DNA from: Aestuariivita sp.
Lineage (GTDB): Bacteria > Pseudomonadota > Alphaproteobacteria > Rhodobacterales > Rhodobacteraceae
DNA: 33,489 nt
Direction: 5' to 3'
Assembly: GCA_026709985.1 (NCBI GenBank)
Contig: JAPORY010000088.1
Location: forward strand, 1-33,489
This document shows positions 16,713 to 24,529 of this stretch, piece by piece. The notes beneath the pieces are model-generated. The model was given only the letters and a program-made list of their open reading frames with translations, made no database searches and was not told where the DNA came from. The translations under genes and the position numbers were made by a program. How positions within the stretch are numbered: position 1 is the stretch's first letter; every line of letters begins with the position of its first letter.

Positions 16713-17108
16713 CTATTGAAAACGCCCGGATCTTTCTAATACTTCGATTTCGTAGCCGTCAGGATCGGTCACAAAAAAGAACCGACCCACCAACTCTCCA
16801 GCCGGGGCAAACGCTACAAGCTTTCGGGGAGCGAATCCTGCCGCTTCAAAGCGGGCATGTTCGGAATCAAGATTATCAACTGAAACGGCAAAATGCCCAT
16901 ATCCATTTCCAAGATCATACTCTTCAGTCTGGCCTTTATTGATTGTCAGTTCCAACTCAAAACCTGACTCATCGTTGCTTAGATAGACCAAGGTGAATTC
17001 TGGAAAATCAAGTCGATCGGCAACCTTTAGTCCGAAAGCCTGCTCATAAAAAGCAATAGATCGGGCTTCATCACGAACGCGGATCATCGAATGAATTGCT
17101 TTGGCCAT
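16713..17108 (-). CDS. gloA: Glyoxalase I (lactoylglutathione lyase), VOC family
   Basis: GloA converts the methylglyoxal-glutathione hemithioacetal to S-lactoylglutathione. The 131-residue length is typical of the bacterial enzyme. The four metal ligands of the family are recognisable: His6, Glu53 in FELEL, His72 in GYGHFA and Glu122 in DPDGYEIEV. The ATG at 17108 is preferred because GGGAG lies a few bases upstream, although a GTG at 17120 is in frame. It is the first gene of a tight minus-strand run with the subunit-3-like and GMC genes. This suggests aldehyde detoxification linked to that oxidase, but the VOC fold also serves other reactions. Confidence 0.85.
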   Translation of the reverse strand: MAKAIHSMIRVRDEARSIAFYEQAFGLKVADRLDFPEFTLVYLSNDESGFELELTINKGQTEEYDLGNGYGHFAVSVDNLDSEHARFEAAGFAPRKLVAFAPAGELVGRFFFVTDPDGYEIEVLERSGRFQ

Positions 17109-17209
17109 TGTCGCTCCCACTGACTGCCTACAACCAACACCTAAACTTTAGCGTGGTAAGCCAAATTGTTGGTAGGAATCTTATACTACAACGGAAAATT
17201 TATTTTTCG

Positions 17210-17500
17210 TTACTCAACTTGCGTTCTTGGCATAGGGCTCTTTGAAACTTCTAAAAATTTCAAACAGGCACAGCGCAACAAAGAAGTGAAGTTTGTTGGT
17301 TCGCCCCATATCTCAATCACTTCTGAATGAAGGGTTGAAATAAAGTTCGGCGTACTCACCCCGTCTCGCGCAGCAATTTCATCAAGAATATCCCAAAAGG
17401 CACTTTCGAGCCGAATGCTAGTACTTTGGCCGTTCAACCTTAGACGGCGGTTTTGGCTTGCATAACGCTCTGGATCCTGACCTGCGAATACTTGACACAT
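17210..17500 (-). CDS. Ribbon-helix-helix domain protein (RHH_4-like)
   Basis: This 96-residue protein has a short beta strand, GQSTSIRLESAFWDILDEIA, followed by helices (residues about 24-65). This is the layout of the small RHH_4 family found mostly in alphaproteobacteria, usually with unknown role and possible DNA binding. The ATG at 17500 is chosen because GGGAGGAGAGG lies just upstream. An in-frame upstream start would read through that site. It lies between crtC and the gloA run on the same strand, about 100 bases from gloA. Whether it regulates either is unknown. Confidence 0.72.
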   Translation of the reverse strand: MCQVFAGQDPERYASQNRRLRLNGQSTSIRLESAFWDILDEIAARDGVSTPNFISTLHSEVIEIWGEPTNFTSLLRCACLKFLEVSKSPMPRTQVE

Positions 17501-17763
17501 GACCTCTCCTCCCAGTTCGAAAAAATGTGTCACTCAAAAGGCTTACTTCGCCCTCACGGCGGAAAAACAATGCGAATTCCGTTACGCAATTACAAGAGCA
17601 AGTTTTCGCAATTTCAGCGTGAAAATCAAAATGTGGTCGCTTCATCTGTGAAAGGATCAGACGCCGCAATAACTCCAGTAATCTGAGAGTTATGCTGGTG
17701 GGTTGTTACAGGGGTAACTGGGTTCAAAATGATTGAATTCGTCGTGGCTGATGTCGTTAACAA

Positions 17764-18693
17764 TTATGCGAAGGCCCAGTGGGCTCGGCGAGGAACGCGA
17801 ATCGCTAGCATCGGTTTTAGGAGCGGGTTACGGTATCGTCGGAGGTCAAGGGTCTCGTGAACGCCGATTGTGGCCTCGCTATTGAGTTGGGTTTGAATCG
17901 CCGACCGGCAGTAAAAGGGCGTGTCCAGCATGGGCTTGACTTGACGCGGGGTGAAGCCAGCATCCGCATGAGCAACTCGTGCAACTCCCCACCGACTCCG
18001 AGGTATGGGAGTGGGCGATGGTGCCGGCAGTTCGCGAACATTGCCATGTATGTCAAAGGCAAGTGCTGTTGTTAGTTCGCTTCCATCAAGGCGGTTGGCA
18101 CTATAAAAGCACTGAGCGCCGTTTTGCAAGGGGAAACGGCCCCATGTCCAGTAGTTGAAGTCATGCTCAAGCGGTCGGACACCAAAATTGGCATCAAAGT
18201 AGCCGTGTCCCTGCCAACGCCAACCGGGTCGGTTAAGGTCGACAGAAATGTTGGCAACGGGGGCAAAAGGCCGCCAAATGTGACTATTGTCAGGGAGTAA
18301 AGGCACCTCTGTCGTCGTGACCGCTGTCGGAGTAAGTCGAATTTGCCCGTAAATTCGATTAACGAGCGGCAGGGAAGAAATTTCATCGACATCAATTATC
18401 AGTTGCGAGTTTGTCCAACGCATCTTTGAAGGGCCAACTTCCAAGCGTGCGGCTGTGCGCCGCAGCGCCGCCTCGCCTCGGTCGGTCATGGTAAAACGGC
18501 CGCCGCGCCCGTAAGTTGCTACATTGATGCAAACGTGATTGCAGGGATTGCTTCGCCCCGACCAATGATACCAAGGCGAAAAAACCGAACCAATGAAGCC
18601 GATAACCGAGACGGCACGGGTGCCGTCGTCACTGATGCCGTCGATGTACCACCAGGCATAACCGCCCGGGTTTACCTCTACGCTAAAGTTTGG
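17764..18693 (-). CDS. crtC: Acyclic carotenoid 1,2-hydratase (hydroxyneurosporene synthase)
   Basis: CrtC adds water to the terminal double bond of neurosporene or lycopene, the entry to the spheroidene and spirilloxanthin branches. Family landmarks are PGGYAWWYIDGISDDG, VIGFIGSVFSPWYHWSGR, NHVCINVATYGRGGRFTM and GHGYFDANFGVRPLEHDF. The gene overlaps the end of crtD. Its frame has no ATG, GTG or TTG between 18981 (about 300 bases inside crtD) and a Met about 60 residues into the conserved domain, so the start given here only marks where family-like sequence begins. A rare start codon, a frameshift from crtD, or an assembly indel are the alternatives. The C-terminus looks complete. Confidence 0.88.
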   Translation of the reverse strand, partial: PNFSVEVNPGGYAWWYIDGISDDGTRAVSVIGFIGSVFSPWYHWSGRSNPCNHVCINVATYGRGGRFTMTDRGEAALRRTAARLEVGPSKMRWTNSQLIIDVDEISSLPLVNRIYGQIRLTPTAVTTTEVPLLPDNSHIWRPFAPVANISVDLNRPGWRWQGHGYFDANFGVRPLEHDFNYWTWGRFPLQNGAQCFYSANRLDGSELTTALAFDIHGNVRELPAPSPTPIPRSRWGVARVAHADAGFTPRQVKPMLDTPFYCRSAIQTQLNSEATIGVHETLDLRRYRNPLLKPMLAIRVPRRAHWAFA

Positions 18694-20195
18694 TCTTTCA
18701 CGATCGCCTCGGCTGCATGCATCCCGGAGAGCGCTGCCATCGGCACCCCAGCCCCCGGATGGGTGCCCCCGCCTGCGAGATATAGTCCCACTAGTCTGGT
18801 TTTTGCTCTCGGTCTCTTGAGCGCCGCCAACATCCCGTGCGGGCTTTGACCATAAAGCGCTCCTAAGGACTCGGGGAATAGATGGTGAAAGTCTCGTGGA
18901 GTTGTCAGATTTTGCAATGTTGGTACCGGGTGAAAAGTCACGCCAAAGTTGCTCAGTCGTCGGAAAATATTTTGATGCCATTGGTCCAAATCGTCATCTT
19001 GATGTGCTTGTTGGTTTGCAGGCGCGTTGGCAATTATCTCGAATCGCTCCAGCCCAGAAGTGGGATGATTCTGGCCTCGATCCTCAGCGCAAAGATATAG
19101 TGAGGGGTTTTTTGGAATCCGCCCCGTTTGAAGGTCGTTAAACTCAGAGATGAGATCGTCGGCAAAAAATACGTTATGATGGACCAGTTCGCAACCTGAT
19201 ATCTCAGCGGCAAAGCTATACACGCGTGCGGAGTAGGATCGATCATATCTTAAGACTCTGGTTGCAGCCCGTCGACTGTTTGCCCCAAGTGCACCAACAG
19301 AAAGTGCTCTAGGGTCGCCATTGAAGACGACCGTGTCTGCCGAAATACGGCGACCATCGGCGAGCGCCACGCCGGTGACCCGACCATTTTGGATTTCAAT
19401 TCGTTCAACTTTGCACTGTCGCTGTACTGATGCACCGAGATCAACTGCTAACTGCGATAGCCCCAGTGCCAACTGATGCATGCCGCCTTTGACGGTCCAG
19501 ACGCCAGAAGCCTCCGCGTGCCAAATCAATCCGAGAATCGCAGGGGTATGAACGGGTGATCCGCCAACATAAGTTGCGTAGCGACCAAATAATTGCGCAA
19601 GGCGCGGATCGCTGAAATCTCGCTTTAAGCGACCTGCCAAGTTTTGGCCGATGTTCATATGACGAATGAGTTGGGGTTGGCGCAGGACGCGCCAAGTGAG
19701 GCTGGTAATTCTTGGGTTTGGGTTGCGGAGCAATAACTCTTCAAAACCATGAAACAATTGCTCACAGCGCTCACAATAGGCACGAAATTCGGCTGCTGAT
19801 CGATCACCAGAAAACGATTGAATCGCCGCCGCACTCTGCTCACGGTCGGAATAAAGATCAAGGGTCGCACCGTCAGGCCACCAGTGACGGGCGATTATCT
19901 TTTGTGAGATGAGCGTGACATAGTCATCTAATTTGCGCCCAGCAGATAGAAAAACCTCGTCAAAAATTTGGCGTAGCGTTAACACCGTTGGCCCCGCGTC
20001 AACGGGCCCAATCAAACTATCAGTCGTTCGCATCTTGCCGCCGACTTGGGCATGCTGTTCGAGCAAAAGGACTGTGAATCCGTGAGTTGCAAGCCGAATG
20101 GCGCTTACAAGACCAGCGACCCCCGTTCCAATTATCACAATCTTTCGCCGCGAATTTCGCTGGGTACGGTCCAATTCACAACTCCGCATTCTCAT
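18678..20195 (-). CDS. crtD: Hydroxyneurosporene (methoxyneurosporene) 3,4-desaturase
   Basis: CrtD desaturates the C-3,4 bond of 1-hydroxy or 1-methoxy carotenoids and belongs to the phytoene desaturase family. The FAD motif VIIGTGVAGLVSAIRLA is near the N-terminus, followed by LLLEQHAQVGGKMRT. The C-terminus has the family signature GLYLAGGGTHPGAGVPMAAL. The length of ~505 residues is normal. The start is either ATG 20195 or ATG 20189. The TTG at 20213 lies next to the operator array and is unlikely. It is divergent from crtE and reads into crtC with overlapping 3' sequence. The shared upstream region carries PpsR/CrtJ-type sites that probably repress it under oxygen. Confidence 0.94.
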   Translation of the reverse strand: MRMRSCELDRTQRNSRRKIVIIGTGVAGLVSAIRLATHGFTVLLLEQHAQVGGKMRTTDSLIGPVDAGPTVLTLRQIFDEVFLSAGRKLDDYVTLISQKIIARHWWPDGATLDLYSDREQSAAAIQSFSGDRSAAEFRAYCERCEQLFHGFEELLLRNPNPRITSLTWRVLRQPQLIRHMNIGQNLAGRLKRDFSDPRLAQLFGRYATYVGGSPVHTPAILGLIWHAEASGVWTVKGGMHQLALGLSQLAVDLGASVQRQCKVERIEIQNGRVTGVALADGRRISADTVVFNGDPRALSVGALGANSRRAATRVLRYDRSYSARVYSFAAEISGCELVHHNVFFADDLISEFNDLQTGRIPKNPSLYLCAEDRGQNHPTSGLERFEIIANAPANQQAHQDDDLDQWHQNIFRRLSNFGVTFHPVPTLQNLTTPRDFHHLFPESLGALYGQSPHGMLAALKRPRAKTRLVGLYLAGGGTHPGAGVPMAALSGMHAAEAIVKDQTLA

Positions 20196-20213
20196 TTCGA
20201 CGTTCACAATCAA

Positions 20214-20264
20214 TTGACAACTGTCAATTTATGTTGACACTTGGGTTGTCGTGATTTATTGACG
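20214..20264. promoter_or_regulatory. Divergent crtD/crtE promoter region with PpsR/CrtJ-type operators
   Basis: A perfect TGTC-N10-GACA site lies at 20222-20239, and a near-perfect TGTC-N10-GACG site at 20247-20264, seven bases further on. A third overlapping symmetry, TTGACA-AC-TGTCAA, occupies 20214-20227. The first site contains TTGACA (20234-20239), a good -35 for crtE; the -10 is weak and would lie inside the second site. PpsR/CrtJ represses photosynthesis genes under oxygen by binding such paired TGT-N12-ACA palindromes, so aerobic repression of crtE and probably crtD is inferred. Confidence 0.8.
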
Positions 20265-20287
20265 CCGTATTGTAAAGGGTGGAGTCA

Positions 20288-21193
20288 ATGAATTTAAGCA
20301 CACGCATTGAGAGTGCCATTCGGCATGCGACTGGTGATCTTAAAGGCTGCAACGGGCCGGGAAAGCTCGCGGCTGCGATTGATTACGCGCTTTTTCCAGG
20401 TGGTGCCCGAATACGCCCGACGATTTGTATGTCGGTGGCGATGGCCTGCGGCGACGATAAGCCGGCTCTAACAAACGCAGCGGCCGTAGCATTAGAGATG
20501 ATTCATTGCGCGAGCCTTGTTCACGATGATCTCCCCTGTTTTGATAATGCTGATACCCGACGACACAAACCAGCACTGCACAAAGCTTTCCCGCAATCTT
20601 TGGCTGTATTAGCTGGCGATAGTCTGATTATCTTAGCATTCGAGACTTTAGCGAAGGCTTTGCGACAAGACTCCGTTCGTGCGGCGCAACTATTGCTGAC
20701 CCTAACCCGGCGATCTGGCGTACCGGTGGGAATTTGCGCTGGTCAGGCGTGGGAGGATGAAGATCAGATTGATCTGTCGGCTTATCATCAATCGAAGACT
20801 GGCGCCTTGTTTGTTGCTGCCACGCAGATGGGCGCGATTGCTGCCGGACAGGATGGAGAAGCATGGTATGATCTAGGGGCATTGATTGGCGAGGCCTTTC
20901 AGGTCGCTGACGATCTGCGTGACGCACTGAACGACGCCGAGACTCTCGGCAAGCCAGCGGGTCAAGATGATCGCAACGGTCGTCCCAACGCGGTATTACA
21001 ACTCGGAGTGGACGGCGCCATTCAGCGCCTATCCGATACGTTGGCTGGCGCGATTGCGTCTATCCCGTCTTGCCCCGGCGAGGCAACATTGGCGCAAGTT
21101 GTACGCGCCTACGCCGAGAAGCTGACGCCCGTTGAACCAAGCCGCACAGTTACTCCTCTCGCTTCGTCTTCGAAGGTAAAGGTGACGCTGTAG
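20288..21193 (+). CDS. crtE: Geranylgeranyl diphosphate synthase
   Basis: CrtE builds the C20 precursor for carotenoids and for the bacteriochlorophyll tail from farnesyl and isopentenyl diphosphate. The ~301-residue protein carries the first Asp-rich motif DDLPCFDNADTRR (about residues 80-92), the second region FQVADDLRDA (about 204-213), and ALFPGGARIRP near the N-terminus. The ATG at 20288 is chosen because GGTGGAG lies 5-10 bases upstream. The GTG at 20279 would sit on this ribosome binding site. It is first in the crtE-crtF unit, controlled from the divergent operator region. Its 3' end is followed by about 160 bases before crtF. Confidence 0.95.
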   Translation: MNLSTRIESAIRHATGDLKGCNGPGKLAAAIDYALFPGGARIRPTICMSVAMACGDDKPALTNAAAVALEMIHCASLVHDDLPCFDNADTRRHKPALHKAFPQSLAVLAGDSLIILAFETLAKALRQDSVRAAQLLLTLTRRSGVPVGICAGQAWEDEDQIDLSAYHQSKTGALFVAATQMGAIAAGQDGEAWYDLGALIGEAFQVADDLRDALNDAETLGKPAGQDDRNGRPNAVLQLGVDGAIQRLSDTLAGAIASIPSCPGEATLAQVVRAYAEKLTPVEPSRTVTPLASSSKVKVTL

Positions 21194-21356
21194 CTTGCGG
21201 GCCTGTTTGTCGAATGGGTCGGAATGGATTCGCACCGCGTCCTTTGGTATTGTCGGTCGAGATCATAGTGCTCCCGCGACGAGTTTACCGGTCGACCGTC
21301 TGTTTGAGTTATCAGATCGGTAATGGTCAACGAGGCGTTGCTTATGAGCAGCGCCA

Positions 21357-22460
21357 ATGATCTCACTCCCGACCACATGGCCATATCGTCTAATCAGCCG
21401 CCCAAGATTTCAAAATTGGGCAAACCGAACGCCGATTCTGCATTGCTTCGTTCGACGCGACGGGGCGGCGATTTTTGACGTCGTTCAAGGCTTCGTAAAA
21501 AGCCAAGCGTTGGTGGCTTTAGTTGAGCTTAAAGTCCTTGAACAGTTGCGCTCAGGAACAAAGAGTGCCGTAGATCTTGGCAAAGTTGCTGAGATACCGA
21601 CCGACCGAATGAACATTCTCATGCAAGCGGGTGTTGCGCTTGGCGTATTACGACGCAGTCGGGGTAATCGATATGGTTTGGCTCGACACGGGGCGGCGAT
21701 CTTAGGCGTTCCTGGGCTGCAGCAGATGATTCGACACCATCATATTTTCTACCGTGATTTAGCTGATCCGGTCGCCCTATTTCGTGGAGAAAAGGAGACC
21801 GAGTTGAGCAAATTCTGGCCGTATGTTCTGGGGTTCGATGGGACGGCTGCAGCCGATGTTGTTCAGACTTACTCCGACCTCATGGCGCAGAGCCAAATAC
21901 TGGTCGCTAATGATACGCTTGATACAGTCAAACTCACGGGTATGCAGTGCCTCTTAGATATTGGCGGCGGCCTCGGCGTATTTTTGCAAGAGGCGGCAGC
22001 ACGATATCCCGATATCCGCTTGATGCTATTTGATCTGCCTCAAGTCATTGAGGAGGCCGACCAGAGGCTCGGCACTATCGGCCTGCGAGACCGCATAAAA
22101 CTGCAAGCGGGATCATTCAAAGACTCCGACCTTCCTGCCGGCGCCGACGTCGTGACCTTGATTCGCGTTCTGTATGATCACTGTGATCATACCGTCGTGG
22201 AACTCCTGAAGAAAGTATTTGCTGCGCTGCCCGCAGGCGGCCAGCTTATTGTTTCTGAGCCCATGAGTGGCGGACATCGACCTCGTCCGGCAAGCGATAT
22301 CTATTTTGCATTTTACACAATGGCGATGCAAACGGGCCGCACACGATCGCCCGCCGAAATCAAGAAATTGTGCCAAGCAGCAGGGTTCACAAAGGTGAGG
22401 AGTTCGCGGCCCAGACGCGACTACGTCACACAGATTTTGACGGCGCAGAAGCCAAAGTAA
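21357..22460 (+). CDS. crtF: Hydroxyneurosporene O-methyltransferase
   Basis: CrtF methylates the 1-hydroxyl group of acyclic carotenoids with S-adenosylmethionine. The 367-residue product has an N-terminal dimerisation/winged-helix region (VVQGFVKSQALVALVELKVL). The SAM site LLDIGGGLGVFLQEAA is near residue 200, then the acidic strand end MLFDLPQVIEEA. The closing region is GGQLIVSEPMSGG and TGRTRSPAEIKKL. The ATG at 21357 is the only plausible in-frame start, since a TGA lies four codons upstream, but its ribosome binding site is weak. It probably reads from the crtE promoter. A separate strong promoter for bchC follows its stop. Confidence 0.93.
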   Translation: MISLPTTWPYRLISRPRFQNWANRTPILHCFVRRDGAAIFDVVQGFVKSQALVALVELKVLEQLRSGTKSAVDLGKVAEIPTDRMNILMQAGVALGVLRRSRGNRYGLARHGAAILGVPGLQQMIRHHHIFYRDLADPVALFRGEKETELSKFWPYVLGFDGTAAADVVQTYSDLMAQSQILVANDTLDTVKLTGMQCLLDIGGGLGVFLQEAAARYPDIRLMLFDLPQVIEEADQRLGTIGLRDRIKLQAGSFKDSDLPAGADVVTLIRVLYDHCDHTVVELLKKVFAALPAGGQLIVSEPMSGGHRPRPASDIYFAFYTMAMQTGRTRSPAEIKKLCQAAGFTKVRSSRPRRDYVTQILTAQKPK

Positions 22461-22478
22461 ATGAAAAAATAAAAAAAG

Positions 22479-22522
22479 TGTCTATTTTTGTTGACAGTCA
22501 ATTTTGTCAGAGTAAACTGATA
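22479..22522 (+). promoter_or_regulatory. bchC promoter with paired PpsR/CrtJ-type operators
   Basis: A perfect TGTC-N10-GACA palindrome (22479-22496) contains the -35 TTGACA (22491-22496). A second, TGTC-N10-GATA (22505-22522), contains a -10 candidate TAAACT (22513-22518), 16 bases from the -35. The palindromes are eight bases apart. This matches the published CrtJ arrangement at the Rhodobacter capsulatus bchC promoter, where the repressor binds both sites cooperatively. It should drive the bchCXYZ-puf superoperon, repressed by oxygen. Confidence 0.85.
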
Positions 22523-22571
22523 CATAATATTTCGGTGATTCGAAAGAATCGTAACGGATTGGGAGGCCAGT

Positions 22572-23531
22572 TTGGAAGCAACAGCTGTTCTCTTTCGGGA
22601 GCCAGGCGTGGTGGGAGTTGAGGCCGTGGCTCTTCGAGAACCAACGGCGGCAGATTTGGTGGTTGATATTCAGTATTCTGGCATATCAACCGGCACCGAG
22701 AAATTACTGTTTCTTGGTGAAATGCCTGATTTTCCGGGAATGGGGTACCCATTGGTACCGGGGTATGAAGCGGTTGGTGATGTTGCAGAGGCGGGGACGC
22801 AATCTGGTTTTCGGGTGGGCGAGCGCGTGTTCGTTCCGGGTGCCAATGGTTACCGTAATGTCCGCGGTTTGTTTGGTGGGGCAGCTTCCCGACTGGTAAC
22901 AGATGCATCTCGTGTTAGCAGAGTGAGCAGCGAATTGGGTGCGGCTGGGGCTCTTATGGCATTGGCTGCAACGGCGCGGCATGCACTAGTAGCGGGCGCA
23001 AACGGCGGTAACGGAAAGTATTCGCCGCCGGAACTGATTGTTGGCCACGGCGTCTTGGGACGATTGTTGGCGCGGTTGACAATTGCGGTCGGCGCCCAAC
23101 CACCAATCGTTTGGGAGACTGACCCAAATCGTCGTAGTGGCAATCAAGGCTACGAGGTCGCCGCGCCGCAAGATGATCCTCGCTTTGACTATGGCACGAT
23201 TTATGACGCATCGGGAAGCGATGCCCTTTTAGATGATCTTGTCAAGCGGGTAAGCCGCGGCGGGGAGATCGTCCTCGCGGGCTTTTATTCAAAGCCACTG
23301 ACGTTTTCTTTCCCCGCAGCGTTTATGAAAGAGGTGAGAATTCGAGTCGCGGCGGAGTGGGATGCCGATGATCTACAGGCGGTACGAGTCCTCGTTGAAG
23401 ATGATCGGTTAAGCCTTGAGGGTTTGATCAGTCATTATTGTCTGGCTACGGATGCAGTGACCGCTTACCGGCAAGCCTTTGAGAGTCCGTCTTGCGTCAA
23501 GATGATCTTGGATTGGGAGGGTAAGGCGTGA
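22572..23531 (+). CDS. bchC: Bacteriochlorophyllide a dehydrogenase (3-hydroxyethyl oxidation)
   Basis: BchC oxidises the C-3 hydroxyethyl group of the chlorin or bacteriochlorin to acetyl. The 319-residue protein belongs to the medium-chain dehydrogenase superfamily. YSGISTGTEKLLFLGEMP near residue 37 and YPLVPGYEAVG near 58 are typical of BchC. A dinucleotide-binding region lies in the second half (ELIVGHGVLGRLLA). Translation starts at a TTG, supported by GGGAGG seven bases upstream. It is first in the bchCXYZ run, and its TGA overlaps the bchX GTG in GTGA, so translation is coupled. Confidence 0.94.
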   Translation: MEATAVLFREPGVVGVEAVALREPTAADLVVDIQYSGISTGTEKLLFLGEMPDFPGMGYPLVPGYEAVGDVAEAGTQSGFRVGERVFVPGANGYRNVRGLFGGAASRLVTDASRVSRVSSELGAAGALMALAATARHALVAGANGGNGKYSPPELIVGHGVLGRLLARLTIAVGAQPPIVWETDPNRRSGNQGYEVAAPQDDPRFDYGTIYDASGSDALLDDLVKRVSRGGEIVLAGFYSKPLTFSFPAAFMKEVRIRVAAEWDADDLQAVRVLVEDDRLSLEGLISHYCLATDAVTAYRQAFESPSCVKMILDWEGKA

Positions 23532-24529
23532 AAGACGAAGTTCCAAATCTCAAGAGTTATGACGCGATGCTGCGTGAGGAGGCGGCGGAGCCAACGCTTG
23601 AAGTGCCGACATCTGAACCAACCAAGAAAACGCAAATTATTGCCATCTACGGCAAAGGCGGGATCGGGAAGTCATTTACGCTCGCAAACCTAAGCTACAT
23701 GATGGCCGAACAGGGTAAGCGCGTATTGTTGATTGGTTGCGATCCCAAATCTGATACGACGAGTTTATTGTTCGGCGGCAAAGCCTGTCCAACGATAATT
23801 GAAACCTCAACGCGAAAAAAGCTTGCAGGCGAAGAGGTAAAGATCGGCGACGTCTGTTTCAAACGGGACGGCGTGTTTGCTATGGAGCTCGGCGGCCCCG
23901 AGGTTGGACGTGGCTGTGGCGGGCGTGGTATCATTCACGGCTTCGAACTGCTTGAGAAGCTCGGATTCCATGATTGGGATTTCGACTATGTTCTGCTTGA
24001 CTTTCTTGGCGATGTCGTGTGCGGCGGATTTGGGTTACCAATTGCCCGCGATATGGCTCAGAAAGTGATTTTGGTCGGGTCAAACGATCTGCAATCGCTT
24101 TATGTTGCGAACAATGTGTGCGCGGCTGTTGAGTATTTTCGCAAGCTAGGCGGTAATGTCGGCGTTGCCGGGTTGGTCGTCAACAAGGATGACCAAAGCG
24201 GTGAGGCGCAAGCCTTTGCCGAGGCGGTGAACATCCCGGTTCTTGCCGCCATTCCCCAAGATAATGATTTGCGGAAGAAATCCGCAAATTACCAAATTGT
24301 TGGGACGGCAACCAGCAAATGGGGCGGCCTTTTCGCGCAACTAGGCGAAAATGTCGCCGAGGCGCCGCCGCTACGCCCTGTTTCACTGAGTCAAGATGCT
24401 TTGTTGGAACTCTTTGACGGGTCAGAGACTGGTGCTGGCGTGGTGCTCGAACCGGCGACAGATCGCGATATGTGCGGCAGCCTTGCTGTTGAAAAGAAAT
24501 CTCTTGAAGTGATTTATGACGACGCATGA
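23528..24529 (+). CDS. bchX: Chlorophyllide reductase iron protein, BchX
   Basis: BchX is the ATP-hydrolysing Fe-S subunit of chlorophyllide a oxidoreductase, a nitrogenase-like enzyme that reduces ring B. The P-loop GKGGIGKS is at residues 42-49. The two Cys that bind the bridging 4Fe-4S cluster of the dimer are Cys130 in GRGCGGRG and Cys165 in DVVCGGFG. Length 333 is normal. The GTG start lies in the 4-base overlap with the bchC stop, behind a GGGAGGGTAAGG sequence. The stop overlaps the bchY ATG (ATGA), so bchC, X and Y are translationally coupled. Confidence 0.97.
   Translation: MKDEVPNLKSYDAMLREEAAEPTLEVPTSEPTKKTQIIAIYGKGGIGKSFTLANLSYMMAEQGKRVLLIGCDPKSDTTSLLFGGKACPTIIETSTRKKLAGEEVKIGDVCFKRDGVFAMELGGPEVGRGCGGRGIIHGFELLEKLGFHDWDFDYVLLDFLGDVVCGGFGLPIARDMAQKVILVGSNDLQSLYVANNVCAAVEYFRKLGGNVGVAGLVVNKDDQSGEAQAFAEAVNIPVLAAIPQDNDLRKKSANYQIVGTATSKWGGLFAQLGENVAEAPPLRPVSLSQDALLELFDGSETGAGVVLEPATDRDMCGSLAVEKKSLEVIYDDA

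Noticed and set aside
18678-18981. ATG at 18981 as the real crtC start
   Set aside because: It would place about 100 codons of crtC inside the conserved end of crtD in another frame, with no resemblance to CrtC N-termini.
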